Assembly: GCA_024698715.1 (NCBI GenBank)
Contig: JAILRA010000024.1
Location: 1-64,000, forward strand
DNA from: Lachnospiraceae bacterium
GTDB lineage: Bacteria > Bacillota > Clostridia > Lachnospirales > Lachnospiraceae
Length of the DNA stretch: 64,000 nt
Reading direction: 5' to 3'
Shown: positions 25,703 through 36,483 of the stretch, in pieces
Position numbering within the stretch: position 1 is the stretch's first letter
Layout of the letters: every line of letters begins with the position of its first letter
Program-made: the position numbers and the translations under genes
Notes under the pieces: model-generated
Told to the model about the DNA's origin: nothing
The model's input: only the letters and a program-made list of their open reading frames with translations
Databases searched by the model: none

Positions 25703-26182
25703 TTACAACCACAAAACTTCACTTAAAAACTGTCTGATAGCTTCATCGTTAATAACAACCATTTTAGCAAGGAATCGGGCTCTTTCGTCATCACTCATTT
25801 CTTTGAGACGGTCGGCTTCGGTTCCTTTTTTTATGTTTTCTTTTATGAGGGAAAGTTCTTTTATCTTGGCTTCAAGTTGAAAGATACGTTCCTGAAGAAG
25901 GGTTTCTTTTTCAGCAAACATATCGGCTACTTCTTCTTTGGAACAGTTTCCTGACAGGATTTTGGAAATCTCATTTAAAGAAAAACCCATATCCTGAAGT
26001 TCGATAAGTGCCTCAACGAAACGAAACTGATCCGGGGAATAGTAGCGATAACCCGTAAATTCATCAATTTTTACAGGTTTTATGATATTCTTTTTCTCAT
26101 ATACGTGAAGTGCTTTAACGGAAACACCCGACAGTTTTGCAAGTTCACCTATTCTTAAAAGTTTTTCTTCGTTGTTTTCCAC
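25703..26182 (-). CDS. MerR family transcriptional regulator of the ABC exporter operon
   Basis: The 159-residue protein starts with a MerR winged helix-turn-helix (LLRIGELAKLSGVSVKALHV, then TGYRYYSPDQ) followed by a long dimerisation coiled coil at about 80-125. The remaining C-terminus is short, with no large drug-binding domain. It is the last gene of a leftward operon whose promoter has the 19-base spacer and dyad that MerR proteins act on. Its ATG directly follows the stop of the TMD gene. It probably autoregulates the exporter in response to an unknown ligand. Confidence 0.88.
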   Translation of the reverse strand: MENNEEKLLRIGELAKLSGVSVKALHVYEKKNIIKPVKIDEFTGYRYYSPDQFRFVEALIELQDMGFSLNEISKILSGNCSKEEVADMFAEKETLLQERIFQLEAKIKELSLIKENIKKGTEADRLKEMSDDERARFLAKMVVINDEAIRQFLSEVLWL

Positions 26183-27154
26183 TTATTTTTTCCCTTCAGA
26201 ATCTAAAATTTCTTCAATACGTGCGGCACCGGCCAGATTTGTTTTCATTCCGTTTAATCCTGCATTTACAATGAAGCTGCCTTTCATCATTTCCGCACGG
26301 TACTGGGTGATTTTTAAAAGTTCGGCATAATCCTTCACTCCTTCTCCCATCATACTATTTCCGTAAAGCAGTAGCAACACGTAACCGAGATTGCCGGAAA
26401 TAATATTGAAAAATGAAGACCAGGCTGTGAGAGTATGTGCTTTAAAGTTTTGACGAAGTATCTCTTTGCTTGCCTCCTCAACTTTTTTAAGTACGATTTC
26501 CTCGCCGTCGAAAACATTTATCGAATCATTTGCATTAACTATCGGCTCGATCCAGTTGGTATAATCCGCATACGCTTCCTGGGATTTTTTCCTGTAATAA
26601 GGGATTTTTCTTATGATAATGATGCTGCTTAATATAAAGAAGGGCACCGTTACCAAAATGGTCAGAAGGTAAAGTCGAGAGTTTAAAATAAGCAGAATTA
26701 CGGATGAAAAAACAATATTAAAGGTCGCAATCGCGGTATGCATAAAGTTTACAGGTGTTGTAAGATAGTCATTTACACGATCGACATCATTGTTTAATCT
26801 CGTAATCAGATCACCTGCGGAGTATTGTTCCATTTCCCGTCCGTTATTGGATAAAATATGATTAAGAAGTCTGTTTCTTAGCCTTTTTTGCAGGAGCATA
26901 TCCGCTTTTACAGAAACTGTGGCCCAGATTGTGACATTATATCCAAACAGAAGAACGGTAAAAAGAAGGAAAGTGCCAAAGGTTTTTAAGAGATTTTCGC
27001 TTTGTCCTTTTTCTGCTAAGCGGATAAAAGATTCAAGCATATTGGCGGAAAGGACTCCGTTTAAAAAATCAAAAGGAAGGCGCAGTAAAAGAATGGGAAT
27101 GAATACTCTTAATAATCCAAGTTCTTTTAAAATTTTCCACACTTTTTTGTTCAT
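26183..27154 (-). CDS. ABC exporter transmembrane subunit 2 (TMD only)
   Basis: The 323-residue protein has the six-helix type I exporter membrane domain (LLQKRLRNRLLNHIL, then AGDLITRLNNDVDRVNDYL). It stops after AARIEEILDSEGKK, exactly at the linker where a nucleotide-binding domain (NBD) normally begins, and no NBD follows: the next gene is merR. It should pair with the TMD encoded at 27842-28759 and share the separately encoded NBD. The substrate is unknown; a lipid, peptide or drug is possible. Confidence 0.82.
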   Translation of the reverse strand: MNKKVWKILKELGLLRVFIPILLLRLPFDFLNGVLSANMLESFIRLAEKGQSENLLKTFGTFLLFTVLLFGYNVTIWATVSVKADMLLQKRLRNRLLNHILSNNGREMEQYSAGDLITRLNNDVDRVNDYLTTPVNFMHTAIATFNIVFSSVILLILNSRLYLLTILVTVPFFILSSIIIIRKIPYYRKKSQEAYADYTNWIEPIVNANDSINVFDGEEIVLKKVEEASKEILRQNFKAHTLTAWSSFFNIISGNLGYVLLLLYGNSMMGEGVKDYAELLKITQYRAEMMKGSFIVNAGLNGMKTNLAGAARIEEILDSEGKK

Positions 27155-27192
27155 GTTTTAATTCCTTTAATATCTTTTTAAGTAGTGTTTTC

Positions 27193-27828
27193 TTAGATTT
27201 CAGATAATTTTCCGTTTTGCATAAGGAAAACTCTGTCGTATCCTTCAAGATGTTCCCTTCTGTGAGTCACGTGAACCACGGTTTTTCCGGAAGTGAAGTG
27301 ATTTATGGCTTCAAGAACCGATGCGGAATTTTCGCCGTCAAGTGCGGAGGTCGGCTCGTCGAGTAAAAGGATTTTCGTATCCTTAAACATAGCTCTGGCG
27401 ATGGCTATACGCTGGGCCTGTCCGCCTGAAAGTTCATCGGCACTGTCTCCGATATAGGTATTAAGCCCTTCGGGCAAAGAATCAATCCATTTTTTAAGAT
27501 TTGCCGAATCGATGATTTTTTCTATTTTAGAATCCTCATAATCGTTGCCCATTGTGATGTTTTCGATGATTGAAAGCGGAAGGAGCATTGGAGACTGCAT
27601 TACAACAGATACTTTTTTTATAATCTCTTCGGGAAGCCTTTCGCCGTCGATAATTATTTCGCCGGATGCAGGCACATAGAGTCCCGCCATCAGTTTAAGC
27701 AACGTACTTTTTCCGCATCCGCTTTCGCCGACGATACCTATTTTTTCGCCTTCAGTTACAAAAAGGGAAAGGTTTTCAAATATGGATGCATTTTCGTAAT
27801 TAAATGATACATTTTTAAGTTCAATCAT
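27193..27828 (-). CDS. ABC exporter ATP-binding subunit (separately encoded NBD)
   Basis: I start at 27828 (ATG with a GGAG site), giving 211 residues; a longer in-frame reading would overlap the upstream gene. The NBD is complete: Walker A GESGCGKST, Q-loop VVMQSP, signature LSGGQAQRIAIARA, Walker B ILLLDEPTSALD and H-loop VVHVTHR. It sits between two TMD-only genes of the same operon, so it presumably works as a homodimer with both of them. The upstream TMD stops 14 bases before this start. Confidence 0.88.
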   Translation of the reverse strand: MIELKNVSFNYENASIFENLSLFVTEGEKIGIVGESGCGKSTLLKLMAGLYVPASGEIIIDGERLPEEIIKKVSVVMQSPMLLPLSIIENITMGNDYEDSKIEKIIDSANLKKWIDSLPEGLNTYIGDSADELSGGQAQRIAIARAMFKDTKILLLDEPTSALDGENSASVLEAINHFTSGKTVVHVTHRREHLEGYDRVFLMQNGKLSEI

Positions 27829-27841
27829 ATTTTTCTCCGTT

Positions 27842-28759
27842 TTATTCAATATCAATACGTGAAAGGTTGGTCGTAAATACCTTAAAATTGGCAATCCAGT
27901 TTGGCAGGTTCATAATTGACTCCGACAGGCTTCCCTGCATAATTACAAAAACAATGAGTGTCCCCATCAGAATATTGCCGCGAATAACCATAAAACCTCC
28001 GACTAATAACAAAAGAAGCAGCGGAACCCTTGATAAAACACCTGAGAGAGTGTTGTATAAAGCCGAAAGGCGCCCCATTTTTACCCACTGTTTTTTCCAG
28101 ATGTCAAAACTATCGTTATATGCATTAAGGCAAAGCTTTTCACCGCCGAAGATCTTTACGGAAGGAAAGGCATGAATCATGGAATAAGCGGTTTTATTCA
28201 TTTTATTTTTTTCGTTTTGGGCGAGCGAGACTATGCCGGAAAGACGCCTGCTTGAAAAAAAGACGTAAATCAGTATAAGAATCGACGGAACAATAATGAC
28301 AAGTGTTAAAAGCACATTTTGTAAAAGAAGATAAGCAGTTACAAGCACAGCCATAATAAGCATTCCCACAATGTCAAAAAAGGTATTTGAAAGATAGCTG
28401 TTTGCCTGGGCGAGCTCATTCTGCGCTGCGGACATAGCTTTGGAAGCGCTTGTTTTTTCTTTTACGGTGCTTTTAATCAGTCTTTTGGCATAGCCCATAC
28501 GAAGCGAGTGAGCCATTTTTTCGGTCGAAAGTCTTCCGATGTACTGCTTTAAAAGAAGCGTAAATGCGTTTGATGCCATAAGGCATGCTATAAGAAGGAT
28601 AAAAGAAATTGTTATCGAAGAACGGTTCTCAATATGGTTGACCAGTTTTCCGATTAAATATACGAAGGTCATCTGCGACAGGTTAGATAAAATCGTCATA
28701 AGAATTCCTGCAGCAACCCATAATTTGTTTCGTTTTATCAATAAAAGAAGATTTGCCAT
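27842..28759 (-). CDS. ABC exporter transmembrane subunit 1 (TMD only)
   Basis: The 305-residue protein has six predicted membrane helices of the type I exporter fold (MANLLLLIKRNKLWVAAGIL at the start, TEKMAHSLRMGYAKRL in the coupling region). It ends in TTNLSRIDIE, at the linker position where most members fuse to an NBD. It is the first gene of the operon, preceded by an AAAGGA site and the MerR-type promoter. Together with the NBD at 27193 and the second TMD at 26183 it should form one exporter. Confidence 0.85.
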   Translation of the reverse strand: MANLLLLIKRNKLWVAAGILMTILSNLSQMTFVYLIGKLVNHIENRSSITISFILLIACLMASNAFTLLLKQYIGRLSTEKMAHSLRMGYAKRLIKSTVKEKTSASKAMSAAQNELAQANSYLSNTFFDIVGMLIMAVLVTAYLLLQNVLLTLVIIVPSILILIYVFFSSRRLSGIVSLAQNEKNKMNKTAYSMIHAFPSVKIFGGEKLCLNAYNDSFDIWKKQWVKMGRLSALYNTLSGVLSRVPLLLLLLVGGFMVIRGNILMGTLIVFVIMQGSLSESIMNLPNWIANFKVFTTNLSRIDIE

Positions 28760-28812
28760 TTTTTATCCTTTAAAAACAATCTTTTTAACGTTCAGAATCA
28801 TTTGTTAAGGAG

Positions 28813-28843
28813 AGTATAAACTCGGTCCCAAGGGACGAGTCAA
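28813..28843 (-). promoter_or_regulatory. MerR-type promoter and operator of the ABC exporter operon
   Basis: On the minus strand TTGACT (28838-28843) and TATACT (28813-28818) are separated by 19 bases, two more than optimal. The spacer holds an imperfect dyad, ACTCG at 28820-28824 against CGAGT at 28836-28840 with TCCC and GGGA inside. This is the layout of promoters that MerR proteins untwist to activate, close to BmrR/Mta-type sites. The operon's last gene encodes a MerR protein. Confidence 0.8.
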
Positions 28844-28940
28844 TCCTTCTTGAAATAAAAATTTTGAATATCAAATCAAAAAAGAGCCAAACAGTCGGTT
28901 TTCCGCTGCTTGACTCGTAAATTATTACAACAATTGAATT

Positions 28941-29795
28941 TTATATTTTGATATTATTTTCTAATAGAAGTTGTCGTAGTCTTTTATTCTCTTTTTCTGC
29001 ATTATCAGCACGTTGTCTTTCGGAATCCGCTCGTTGTTTCTCGGCATCAGCCCGCTGTTCTGCTTTTTCAAGTTTTTCCTGCTGTTCTTTTTTTCCAATG
29101 GCTATACCTTCCTGAATATAATCATCTTTTATTAATCTCTCTTTCATATATTCAGACCTCCATCTTTCATTCTTTCTTCCGTTTTCAACTGCCGTTTCTA
29201 TTTTTTCTGTCAGCTTATCCGTTGCTTTTCCGGTTCTTATATAATTGTAAAAATCGGACAGTTCCTTTGATATTTCTTCCCCATGATAAGCACAGTTAAA
29301 GAAATATTTATATGTTCCGTCTTTTAACGGAATTACTTCTCTCCCCTTATGATAATTTTCAAACAGATAGAACGGTTCATTCTTTCCGAACGGATCGAAA
29401 GTACAGATAAATATTACATTATTCTCCGGTAACGACCGATATGTCGCACCTTTATAAAGAAAATCCGCATCAATTTCGCTTTGGTAAAATCTGCTTCGTC
29501 TGGGTAAATTAAGGCTGTCTATTGACATATTTCCCAGGTTTTGCATTTCCGCATCGTATACTGCTTCATTGTCTTTTGTGTAAATATCAAGCCTTATCTC
29601 TTTTCCGTCAGATGTCTGTTTGAACTTCTTTTGAGGAATAACTTCTTTTAACTCTCCTATTGGACGATTCAAGAGTCTTTCTATAACTTCTCTGCAAAGA
29701 TTTGAATCTTCCATTATCTTACCGAACATAAAATCATTGGTAAAATCAATTTCCTCATACGATTTCGCACTATTTAATTGTTTTTCATTTGCCAT
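28941..29795 (-). CDS. Rpn family / PD-(D/E)XK nuclease family transposase
   Basis: I start at 29795 because AGGAGG lies 4 bases upstream; an in-frame ATG at 29873 is possible. The 284-residue protein shows DFTNDFMFGKIMEDSNLC at the start, then IRLDIYTKD and VYDAEMQNLG, the conserved region carrying the PD-(D/E)XK metal-binding residues. A coiled-coil tail rich in Ala, Glu, Gln and Arg (AEQRADAEKQRADSERQRAD) spans about 240-275. Such proteins are annotated as recombination-promoting nucleases and are found in many near-copies in Lachnospiraceae. A decayed relative is at 25526-25624. Confidence 0.85.
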   Translation of the reverse strand: MANEKQLNSAKSYEEIDFTNDFMFGKIMEDSNLCREVIERLLNRPIGELKEVIPQKKFKQTSDGKEIRLDIYTKDNEAVYDAEMQNLGNMSIDSLNLPRRSRFYQSEIDADFLYKGATYRSLPENNVIFICTFDPFGKNEPFYLFENYHKGREVIPLKDGTYKYFFNCAYHGEEISKELSDFYNYIRTGKATDKLTEKIETAVENGRKNERWRSEYMKERLIKDDYIQEGIAIGKKEQQEKLEKAEQRADAEKQRADSERQRADNAEKENKRLRQLLLENNIKI

Positions 29796-29800
29796 GTAAC

Positions 29801-29863
29801 CTCCTGTCTGCAGGAGATTTGGCTTTCTCCTGCTAAATAATAATTCAATTCTGTTAAGCAGGA
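29801..29863 (-). promoter_or_regulatory. Leader with four alternately pairing segments over the Rpn ribosome binding site
   Basis: In the mRNA sense the order is TCCTGCT (29863-29857), AGCAGGAGA (29834-29826), TCTCCTGC (29817-29810) and CAGGAGG (29806-29800). Segment 2 can pair with 1 or 3; segment 3 can pair with 2 or 4. Segment 4 contains the ribosome binding site, so the 3:4 hairpin would hide it. This resembles translational control that prevents expression from read-through transcripts. The pairing is seen in the sequence; regulation is inferred. Confidence 0.5.
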
Positions 29864-30033
29864 AAAATTTCAAGATAAATTCTTTGGGGTCGGGAATCCG
29901 ACTTGAAAATCCTGATTAGGAATAATTTTCGAAAATGCCTTAAACGGGGAAAAAAAGCATTTCTGTTTATGTATGAATAATAACATCCTGAATTTACAAA
30001 TACAATGGAGTATCTTAGATTTTTATATCAAAG

Positions 30034-30069
30034 AATCATTTTTGTGAATAATCACGAAAATGGTCAAAA
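30034..30069 (-). repeat. Outer repeat of the Rpn element, intact copy
   Basis: On the minus strand this starts TTTTGACC and ends ATGATT. It matches 25526-25562 with one mismatch. It lies about 240 bases upstream of the Rpn gene start and marks the likely 5' border of the element. Confidence 0.65.
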
Positions 30070-30071
30070 AA

Positions 30072-30125
30072 TGACATCCAAAAAAGCCTGCTAAGTACTG
30101 CAATTACTGACTTTTTTGGATGTCA
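30072..30125. repeat. Perfect 15-bp inverted repeat outside the Rpn element
   Basis: TGACATCCAAAAAAG (30072-30086) and CTTTTTTGGATGTCA (30111-30125) are exact inverted copies around a 24-base loop. It lies 3 bases outside the shared outer repeat. It may be a terminator or a trace of an insertion. Confidence 0.6.
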
Positions 30126-30400
30126 AAAGAATTATAATATGCTGTAAACATATATTTACGATTACCATTTAGCACGGACTGTTTAACCAATCTTGCGGAT
30201 TGAATGTTCCGTTCGAGCGTAATCTGCACAAAAATATTTAATTGAAACTCTTTTGGATAATCCTCTTTAAATCCGTTAGTTCCCATATGATATTTCATAT
30301 TAATTATTATCGTCTATTGATAATGAACAATAAAAAATACATTTGATAATATTATTATATAATACTCAAAATAAATTTTTTTTATAACATTCATAGAAAC

Positions 30401-30462
30401 AAAAATCTCCTGCCTCTTCAATGAATTTTGATTTCACTGCAACAAAGGGCAGGAGATTTTTT
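30401..30462 (-). terminator. Likely gyrA transcription terminator
   Basis: AAAAATCTCCTGCC (30401-30414) pairs with GGCAGGAGATTTTT (30448-30461) around a 33-base loop. On the minus strand the stem ends in a T-run. It lies about 40 bases past the gyrA stop codon. The large loop lowers confidence. Confidence 0.5.
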
Positions 30463-30504
30463 TATTAAAAGTCTCAAGTAAAAAATTTTAAGTTATATAG
30501 AATC

Positions 30505-33066
30505 CTATTCTTCCTCTTCCTCAACAGGGAAAATCAGATTTTCGTTTTCATCCACGATCTCCTCCGCTTCGGGGATATCTTCGAGTGCATCGTCAATCTC
30601 ATCATATTCGACATTTCCATCGCTTATCTTTTCACGAACCTTCGCAATCTTGGCAACTTTGACTCCTTTTTCGAGGTTGATGAGTTTAACGCCTGACGTA
30701 TGTCTTCCTATTATCGAAACATCTGCCATCGGAATCTGAATGATTATGCCCTGTGACGTGATCATCATGATCTCATGATCGTCGTTAACGGCTTTAACAC
30801 CTACAACATAACCGGTCTTTTCGGTTATCTTGTAACATCTTACACCCTTACCGCCACGTCTTTGTACATTGAACTCTTCAAGTTTTGTTCTCTTGCCCAT
30901 ACCGAGTTCGGAAGCTATAAGGAGTGTTCCGCCCTGATGATCGAGCTGCATTCCGATGATTTCATCACCGTCCGCAAGGTTCATACCTCTTACACCCATT
31001 GCGGTTCTGCCCATGCATCTGACATCGGTTTCTTTAAAGCAGATACACATACCCTGCTTTGTTACAAGGTAAATCAGAGTATCCTTGTCAGTGGATTTAA
31101 CTTCAATAAGTTCATCGTCATCTCTTAAGCTTACTGCAAGAAGTCCGTTCTTTCTGATGTTGGAGAAGTCCGTAATATGGCACTTCTTAACGGTACCCTT
31201 CTTTGTAACCATAAAAAGATTTCTGGATTCGTCGTATTCCTTGATGGGAATGATAGCCGAAATCTTTTCTCCGGGATTTAACTGTAAGAGGTTAACGATT
31301 GCCACACCTCTTGAAGTTCTTCCGGATTCGGGAATTTCGTAAGTCTTAAGTCTGTATGCACGGCCCATGTTAGTAAAGAACATGATGTAATGATGCGTCG
31401 TGGTCATCAGAAGATCTTCGATATAGTCATCTTCTATCGTATTCATTCCCTTGATTCCGCGACCGCCTCTGTGCTGGGACTTAAAGTTGTCGACTGTCAT
31501 TCTCTTGATATATCCGAGTGAAGTCATTGCAACTACGGTATTTTCGTTGGGAATCAGATCTTCATTTGTGATATCGTAAATATCGTATCCGATCTTTGTA
31601 CGTCTGTCATCGCCGTATTTTTCTGCGATAAGGAGGATTTCGTCCTTGATCACTCCGAGGAGAACCTTTTCATCTGCAAGGATGCTCTTCAAGTAAGCGA
31701 TCTTCTCAAGAAGTTCCTTATGCTCATTTTCAAGCTTTTCTCTTTCCAATCCGGTAAGAGTCTTAAGTCTCATATCGACTATAGCCTGTGACTGAGCTTC
31801 GGATAACTCGAATCTTTCGATCAATCTCTGTTTAGCTTCCTGAGTATTGGCACTCGATCTGATGATATTGATAACTTCATCGATATTATCGAGAGCAATT
31901 AAAAGACCCTGTAAGATATGATCTCTCTCTTCTGCTTTGTTAAGATCGTATTTCGTTCTTCTTGTAACTACATCCTTCTGATGCTCGAGATAATATTCAA
32001 GCATTTCAAGGATATTAAGTACTTTGGGCTCGTTGTTAACGAGTGCAAGCATGATCACACCGAAAGTATCCTGAAGCTGTGTATGCTTGAAAAGATTGTT
32101 AAGCATGATGTTTGGGTTAACATCTTTTCTGAGTTCAATAACAACTCTCATACCTTCACGGTTTGTCTCGTCGCGAAGATCCGTGATACCGTCGAGTTTT
32201 TTATCTTTTACAAGTTCGGCAATCTTTTCGATAAGTCTTGCCTTATTTACCATATAAGGAAGTTCGGTAACGATGATACGATTCTTTCCGTTGGGAAGAG
32301 CTTCAATATCCGTTACGGCGCGTACTCTTATCTTTCCGCGTCCGGTTCTGTATGCTTCTTCAATGCCTCTTGTTCCGAGGATCATTGCACCGGTAGGAAA
32401 ATCCGGTCCTTTTATGATATCGAGGATCTCATCTATTTCGGTTTTTCTGTCCTCTTCTACCTGATTATCTATGATCTTTACTACAGCATCTATCGTTTCG
32501 CGAAGGTTATGAGGCGGAATATTGGTTGCCATACCAACGGCAATACCCGTAGTACCGTTAACCAGAAGGTTAGGATATCTGGAAGGAAGAACCGTGGGTT
32601 CTTTTTCGGTCTCGTCAAAGTTGGGAACAAAATCTACCGTATCTTTGTAAATATCGGCAAGAAGTTCCATTGAAATCTTGGAAAGTCTGGCTTCGGTATA
32701 ACGCATTGCAGCTGCACCGTCGCCGTCGACGGATCCGAAGTTTCCGTGACCGTCTACAAGAGGAGCTCTCATTGACCAATCCTGTGCCATGTTTACCAAA
32801 GCACCGTAGATTGATGAATCGCCGTGAGGATGGTATTTACCCATTGTATCACCGACGATACGGGCTGACTTACGATGAGGCTTATCCGGTCCGTTGTTGA
32901 GTTCTACCATTGAATAAAGAACTCTTCTCTGAACAGGCTTAAGACCGTCTCTTACATCCGGAAGCGCACGTGCCGCGATTACGCTCATCGCATAATCTAT
33001 ATAGCAGTCCTCCATCGTCTTTTTAAGGTCAACTTCTTCAATTTTATCAAAAATATTATCTTCCAT
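30505..33066 (-). CDS. gyrA: DNA gyrase subunit A
   Basis: The 853-residue protein is the breakage-rejoining subunit of gyrase, which introduces negative supercoils. The active-site tyrosine lies in [10 protein letters not shown] at about residue 124. The quinolone-resistance region ([20 protein letters not shown]) precedes it. The C-terminal beta-pinwheel has repeated GIKGMN, GVAIVNL and GVRGMNL blades, and the gyrase box region ([11 protein letters not shown]) is present, which separates it from ParC. The C-terminus is very acidic (VEEEEE), typical of GyrA. It follows gyrB in the leftward origin operon. Confidence 0.98.
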   Translation of the reverse strand: MEDNIFDKIEEVDLKKTMEDCYIDYAMSVIAARALPDVRDGLKPVQRRVLYSMVELNNGPDKPHRKSARIVGDTMGKYHPHGDSSIYGALVNMAQDWSMRAPLVDGHGNFGSVDGDGAAAMRYTEARLSKISMELLADIYKDTVDFVPNFDETEKEPTVLPSRYPNLLVNGTTGIAVGMATNIPPHNLRETIDAVVKIIDNQVEEDRKTEIDEILDIIKGPDFPTGAMILGTRGIEEAYRTGRGKIRVRAVTDIEALPNGKNRIIVTELPYMVNKARLIEKIAELVKDKKLDGITDLRDETNREGMRVVIELRKDVNPNIMLNNLFKHTQLQDTFGVIMLALVNNEPKVLNILEMLEYYLEHQKDVVTRRTKYDLNKAEERDHILQGLLIALDNIDEVINIIRSSANTQEAKQRLIERFELSEAQSQAIVDMRLKTLTGLEREKLENEHKELLEKIAYLKSILADEKVLLGVIKDEILLIAEKYGDDRRTKIGYDIYDITNEDLIPNENTVVAMTSLGYIKRMTVDNFKSQHRGGRGIKGMNTIEDDYIEDLLMTTTHHYIMFFTNMGRAYRLKTYEIPESGRTSRGVAIVNLLQLNPGEKISAIIPIKEYDESRNLFMVTKKGTVKKCHITDFSNIRKNGLLAVSLRDDDELIEVKSTDKDTLIYLVTKQGMCICFKETDVRCMGRTAMGVRGMNLADGDEIIGMQLDHQGGTLLIASELGMGKRTKLEEFNVQRRGGKGVRCYKITEKTGYVVGVKAVNDDHEIMMITSQGIIIQIPMADVSIIGRHTSGVKLINLEKGVKVAKIAKVREKISDGNVEYDEIDDALEDIPEAEEIVDENENLIFPVEEEEE

Positions 33067-33103
33067 TTTGCCTCCGTGTTAAAAACACTTCATCATTTTT
33101 TTA

Positions 33104-33277
33104 TTATGGAGCAGCTTGTAAAAAATCTTTTATTGCCCAATAAGCTAAAAATTCAAGAGCTATACTTCCGAGTAAAATTACTCCCAAAACAATTGCCGGT
33201 TTAACATTTTTCTCAACAATTGCCAAAATTAAAAAGTATAAAATTACCACTTGAAAGAATATGTATAAAATTCCCAT
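33104..33277 (-). CDS. 57-residue membrane protein between gyrB and gyrA
   Basis: The reading frame starts with ATG at 33277, 11 bases after the gyrB stop codon, and ends with TAA at 33104-33106, 38 bases before the gyrA ATG. The product has two hydrophobic segments, about residues 2-20 (ILYIFFQVVILYFLILA) and 28-47 (AIVLGVILLGSIALEFLAYW), separated by VEKNVK, giving a hairpin topology. The ribosome binding site is weak, so translational coupling to gyrB is likely. I do not recognise the family. Continuous coding with a sensible membrane composition supports a real gene, but it is small. Confidence 0.5.
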   Translation of the reverse strand: MGILYIFFQVVILYFLILAIVEKNVKPAIVLGVILLGSIALEFLAYWAIKDFLQAAP

Positions 33278-33288
33278 GCATTTTTCGG

Positions 33289-35238
<1,950 letters not shown>

Positions 35239-35345
35239 TTAATTCTTAAATTTATATTTTTACTTTGATATTTTATTTTTTTATATGATTATTAATATAA
35301 TTTTATAATCAACAAAAATTAATCTTTAAAATATATTAAAAATTT

Positions 35346-36428
35346 TTACACAACTTCAACAATTCCGTCATGTACTTCAAACACTCTGTTTATCGTAAAT
35401 CTTTCATTAATAAAATCATCCAGTCCGGTACATGTGATTATTGTCTGAATATTGCTTATACTGTCCAAAAGCATATTTTGTCTGTTCGAATCAAGTTCAG
35501 ACAAAACATCATCCAGTAAAAATATTGGATTGTCTTTTGTATTTCTTTTAATTATTTCTATTTCGGCAAGTTTTAAAGATAAAGCCGCCGTTCTCTGCTG
35601 TCCCTGCGAACCGTATTTTCTTGCATCCATACCGTTTATGTTTATAACATAATCATCTCTGTGAGGACCTGCGGAAGTTGCTTTACTTCTTAAATCTCTT
35701 TCAGCATTTTGTTTAAGAGTATTTTCTATTTCATCCTCAAGAGTATCCGGTTCGTATTTAATATCCAAAAATTCTTTCTGATTGGTTAATTTATAATGGA
35801 TTTCCTTAACTATCTCATTTAATTCGTTAACAAACTCTCTTCTTTTCTTAATTACCTGACTTCCGTAACTCTGAAGCTGGGAATCCCAGATGAAGAGAGT
35901 TTCTTTTAAAGCAGGCTGAAAATAAATATCTTTAAGAAGTTTGTTTCTCTGATCTATTATCTTATTGTAATTGCTGAGATTGAAAACATAGGACGAATCC
36001 AGTCTGCAGATCTGCATATCTATAAAAGTTCTTCTGTATGAAGGACCGCCTTTTATGATATTAAGATCTTCAGGAGAAAATAAAACTACATTAAGAATTC
36101 CTATCAGTTCCGAAGTTTTTTTAAGTTTTTCAAGATTGAGAGCTATTACTTTAGATTTGGATTTTCTTAAATGAATATCTATTCTTATATCTTCTTCTTT
36201 TTTATTTAATATTGTTCTTAAATGACCTTCTTCCGAGTCAAAATTTATAATTTCGGAATCTTTGCTTCCTCTGTGTGATTTTGTGGTTGAGCACAAATAA
36301 ACAGCCTCAAGGATATTTGTTTTTCCCTGAGCGTTTTCACCGGTTAAAATATTTGTTCCTTTATCAAATTCCAATGATAAATTCTTATAATTTCTGTAAT
36401 TTTCAAGTTCGAGTGATTTAATAATCAT
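35346..36428 (-). CDS. recF: DNA replication and repair protein RecF
   Basis: The 360-residue SMC-like ATPase loads RecA at single-strand gaps together with RecO and RecR. Walker A is GENAQGKTN (about residues 31-39), the signature region is KYGSQGQQRTAALSLKLAEI, and Walker B is PIFLLDDVLSELD. The length is typical. It lies between the S4-domain gene and gyrB in the origin cluster. Confidence 0.97.
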   Translation of the reverse strand: MIIKSLELENYRNYKNLSLEFDKGTNILTGENAQGKTNILEAVYLCSTTKSHRGSKDSEIINFDSEEGHLRTILNKKEEDIRIDIHLRKSKSKVIALNLEKLKKTSELIGILNVVLFSPEDLNIIKGGPSYRRTFIDMQICRLDSSYVFNLSNYNKIIDQRNKLLKDIYFQPALKETLFIWDSQLQSYGSQVIKKRREFVNELNEIVKEIHYKLTNQKEFLDIKYEPDTLEDEIENTLKQNAERDLRSKATSAGPHRDDYVININGMDARKYGSQGQQRTAALSLKLAEIEIIKRNTKDNPIFLLDDVLSELDSNRQNMLLDSISNIQTIITCTGLDDFINERFTINRVFEVHDGIVEVV

Positions 36429-36483
36429 ATTTTATTAAAATCATTTATAAATTCATTTGTTTAAATAACCATTTATAAAATAA

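Larger units (their letters stand above)
29874..30504. other. Non-coding stretch between the Rpn gene and gyrA
   Basis: This 631-base gap contains the outer repeat shared with the remnant at 25526 (30034-30069), a perfect 15-bp inverted repeat (30072-30125) and the likely gyrA terminator (30401-30462). A 64-codon minus-strand ORF at 30104-30298 lacks a ribosome binding site and is not called as a gene. Confidence 0.6.

Noticed and set aside
30104-30298. Minus-strand ORF of 64 codons between the Rpn gene and gyrA
   Set aside because: It lacks a ribosome binding site, runs into the 15-bp inverted repeat and matches no family I recognise.
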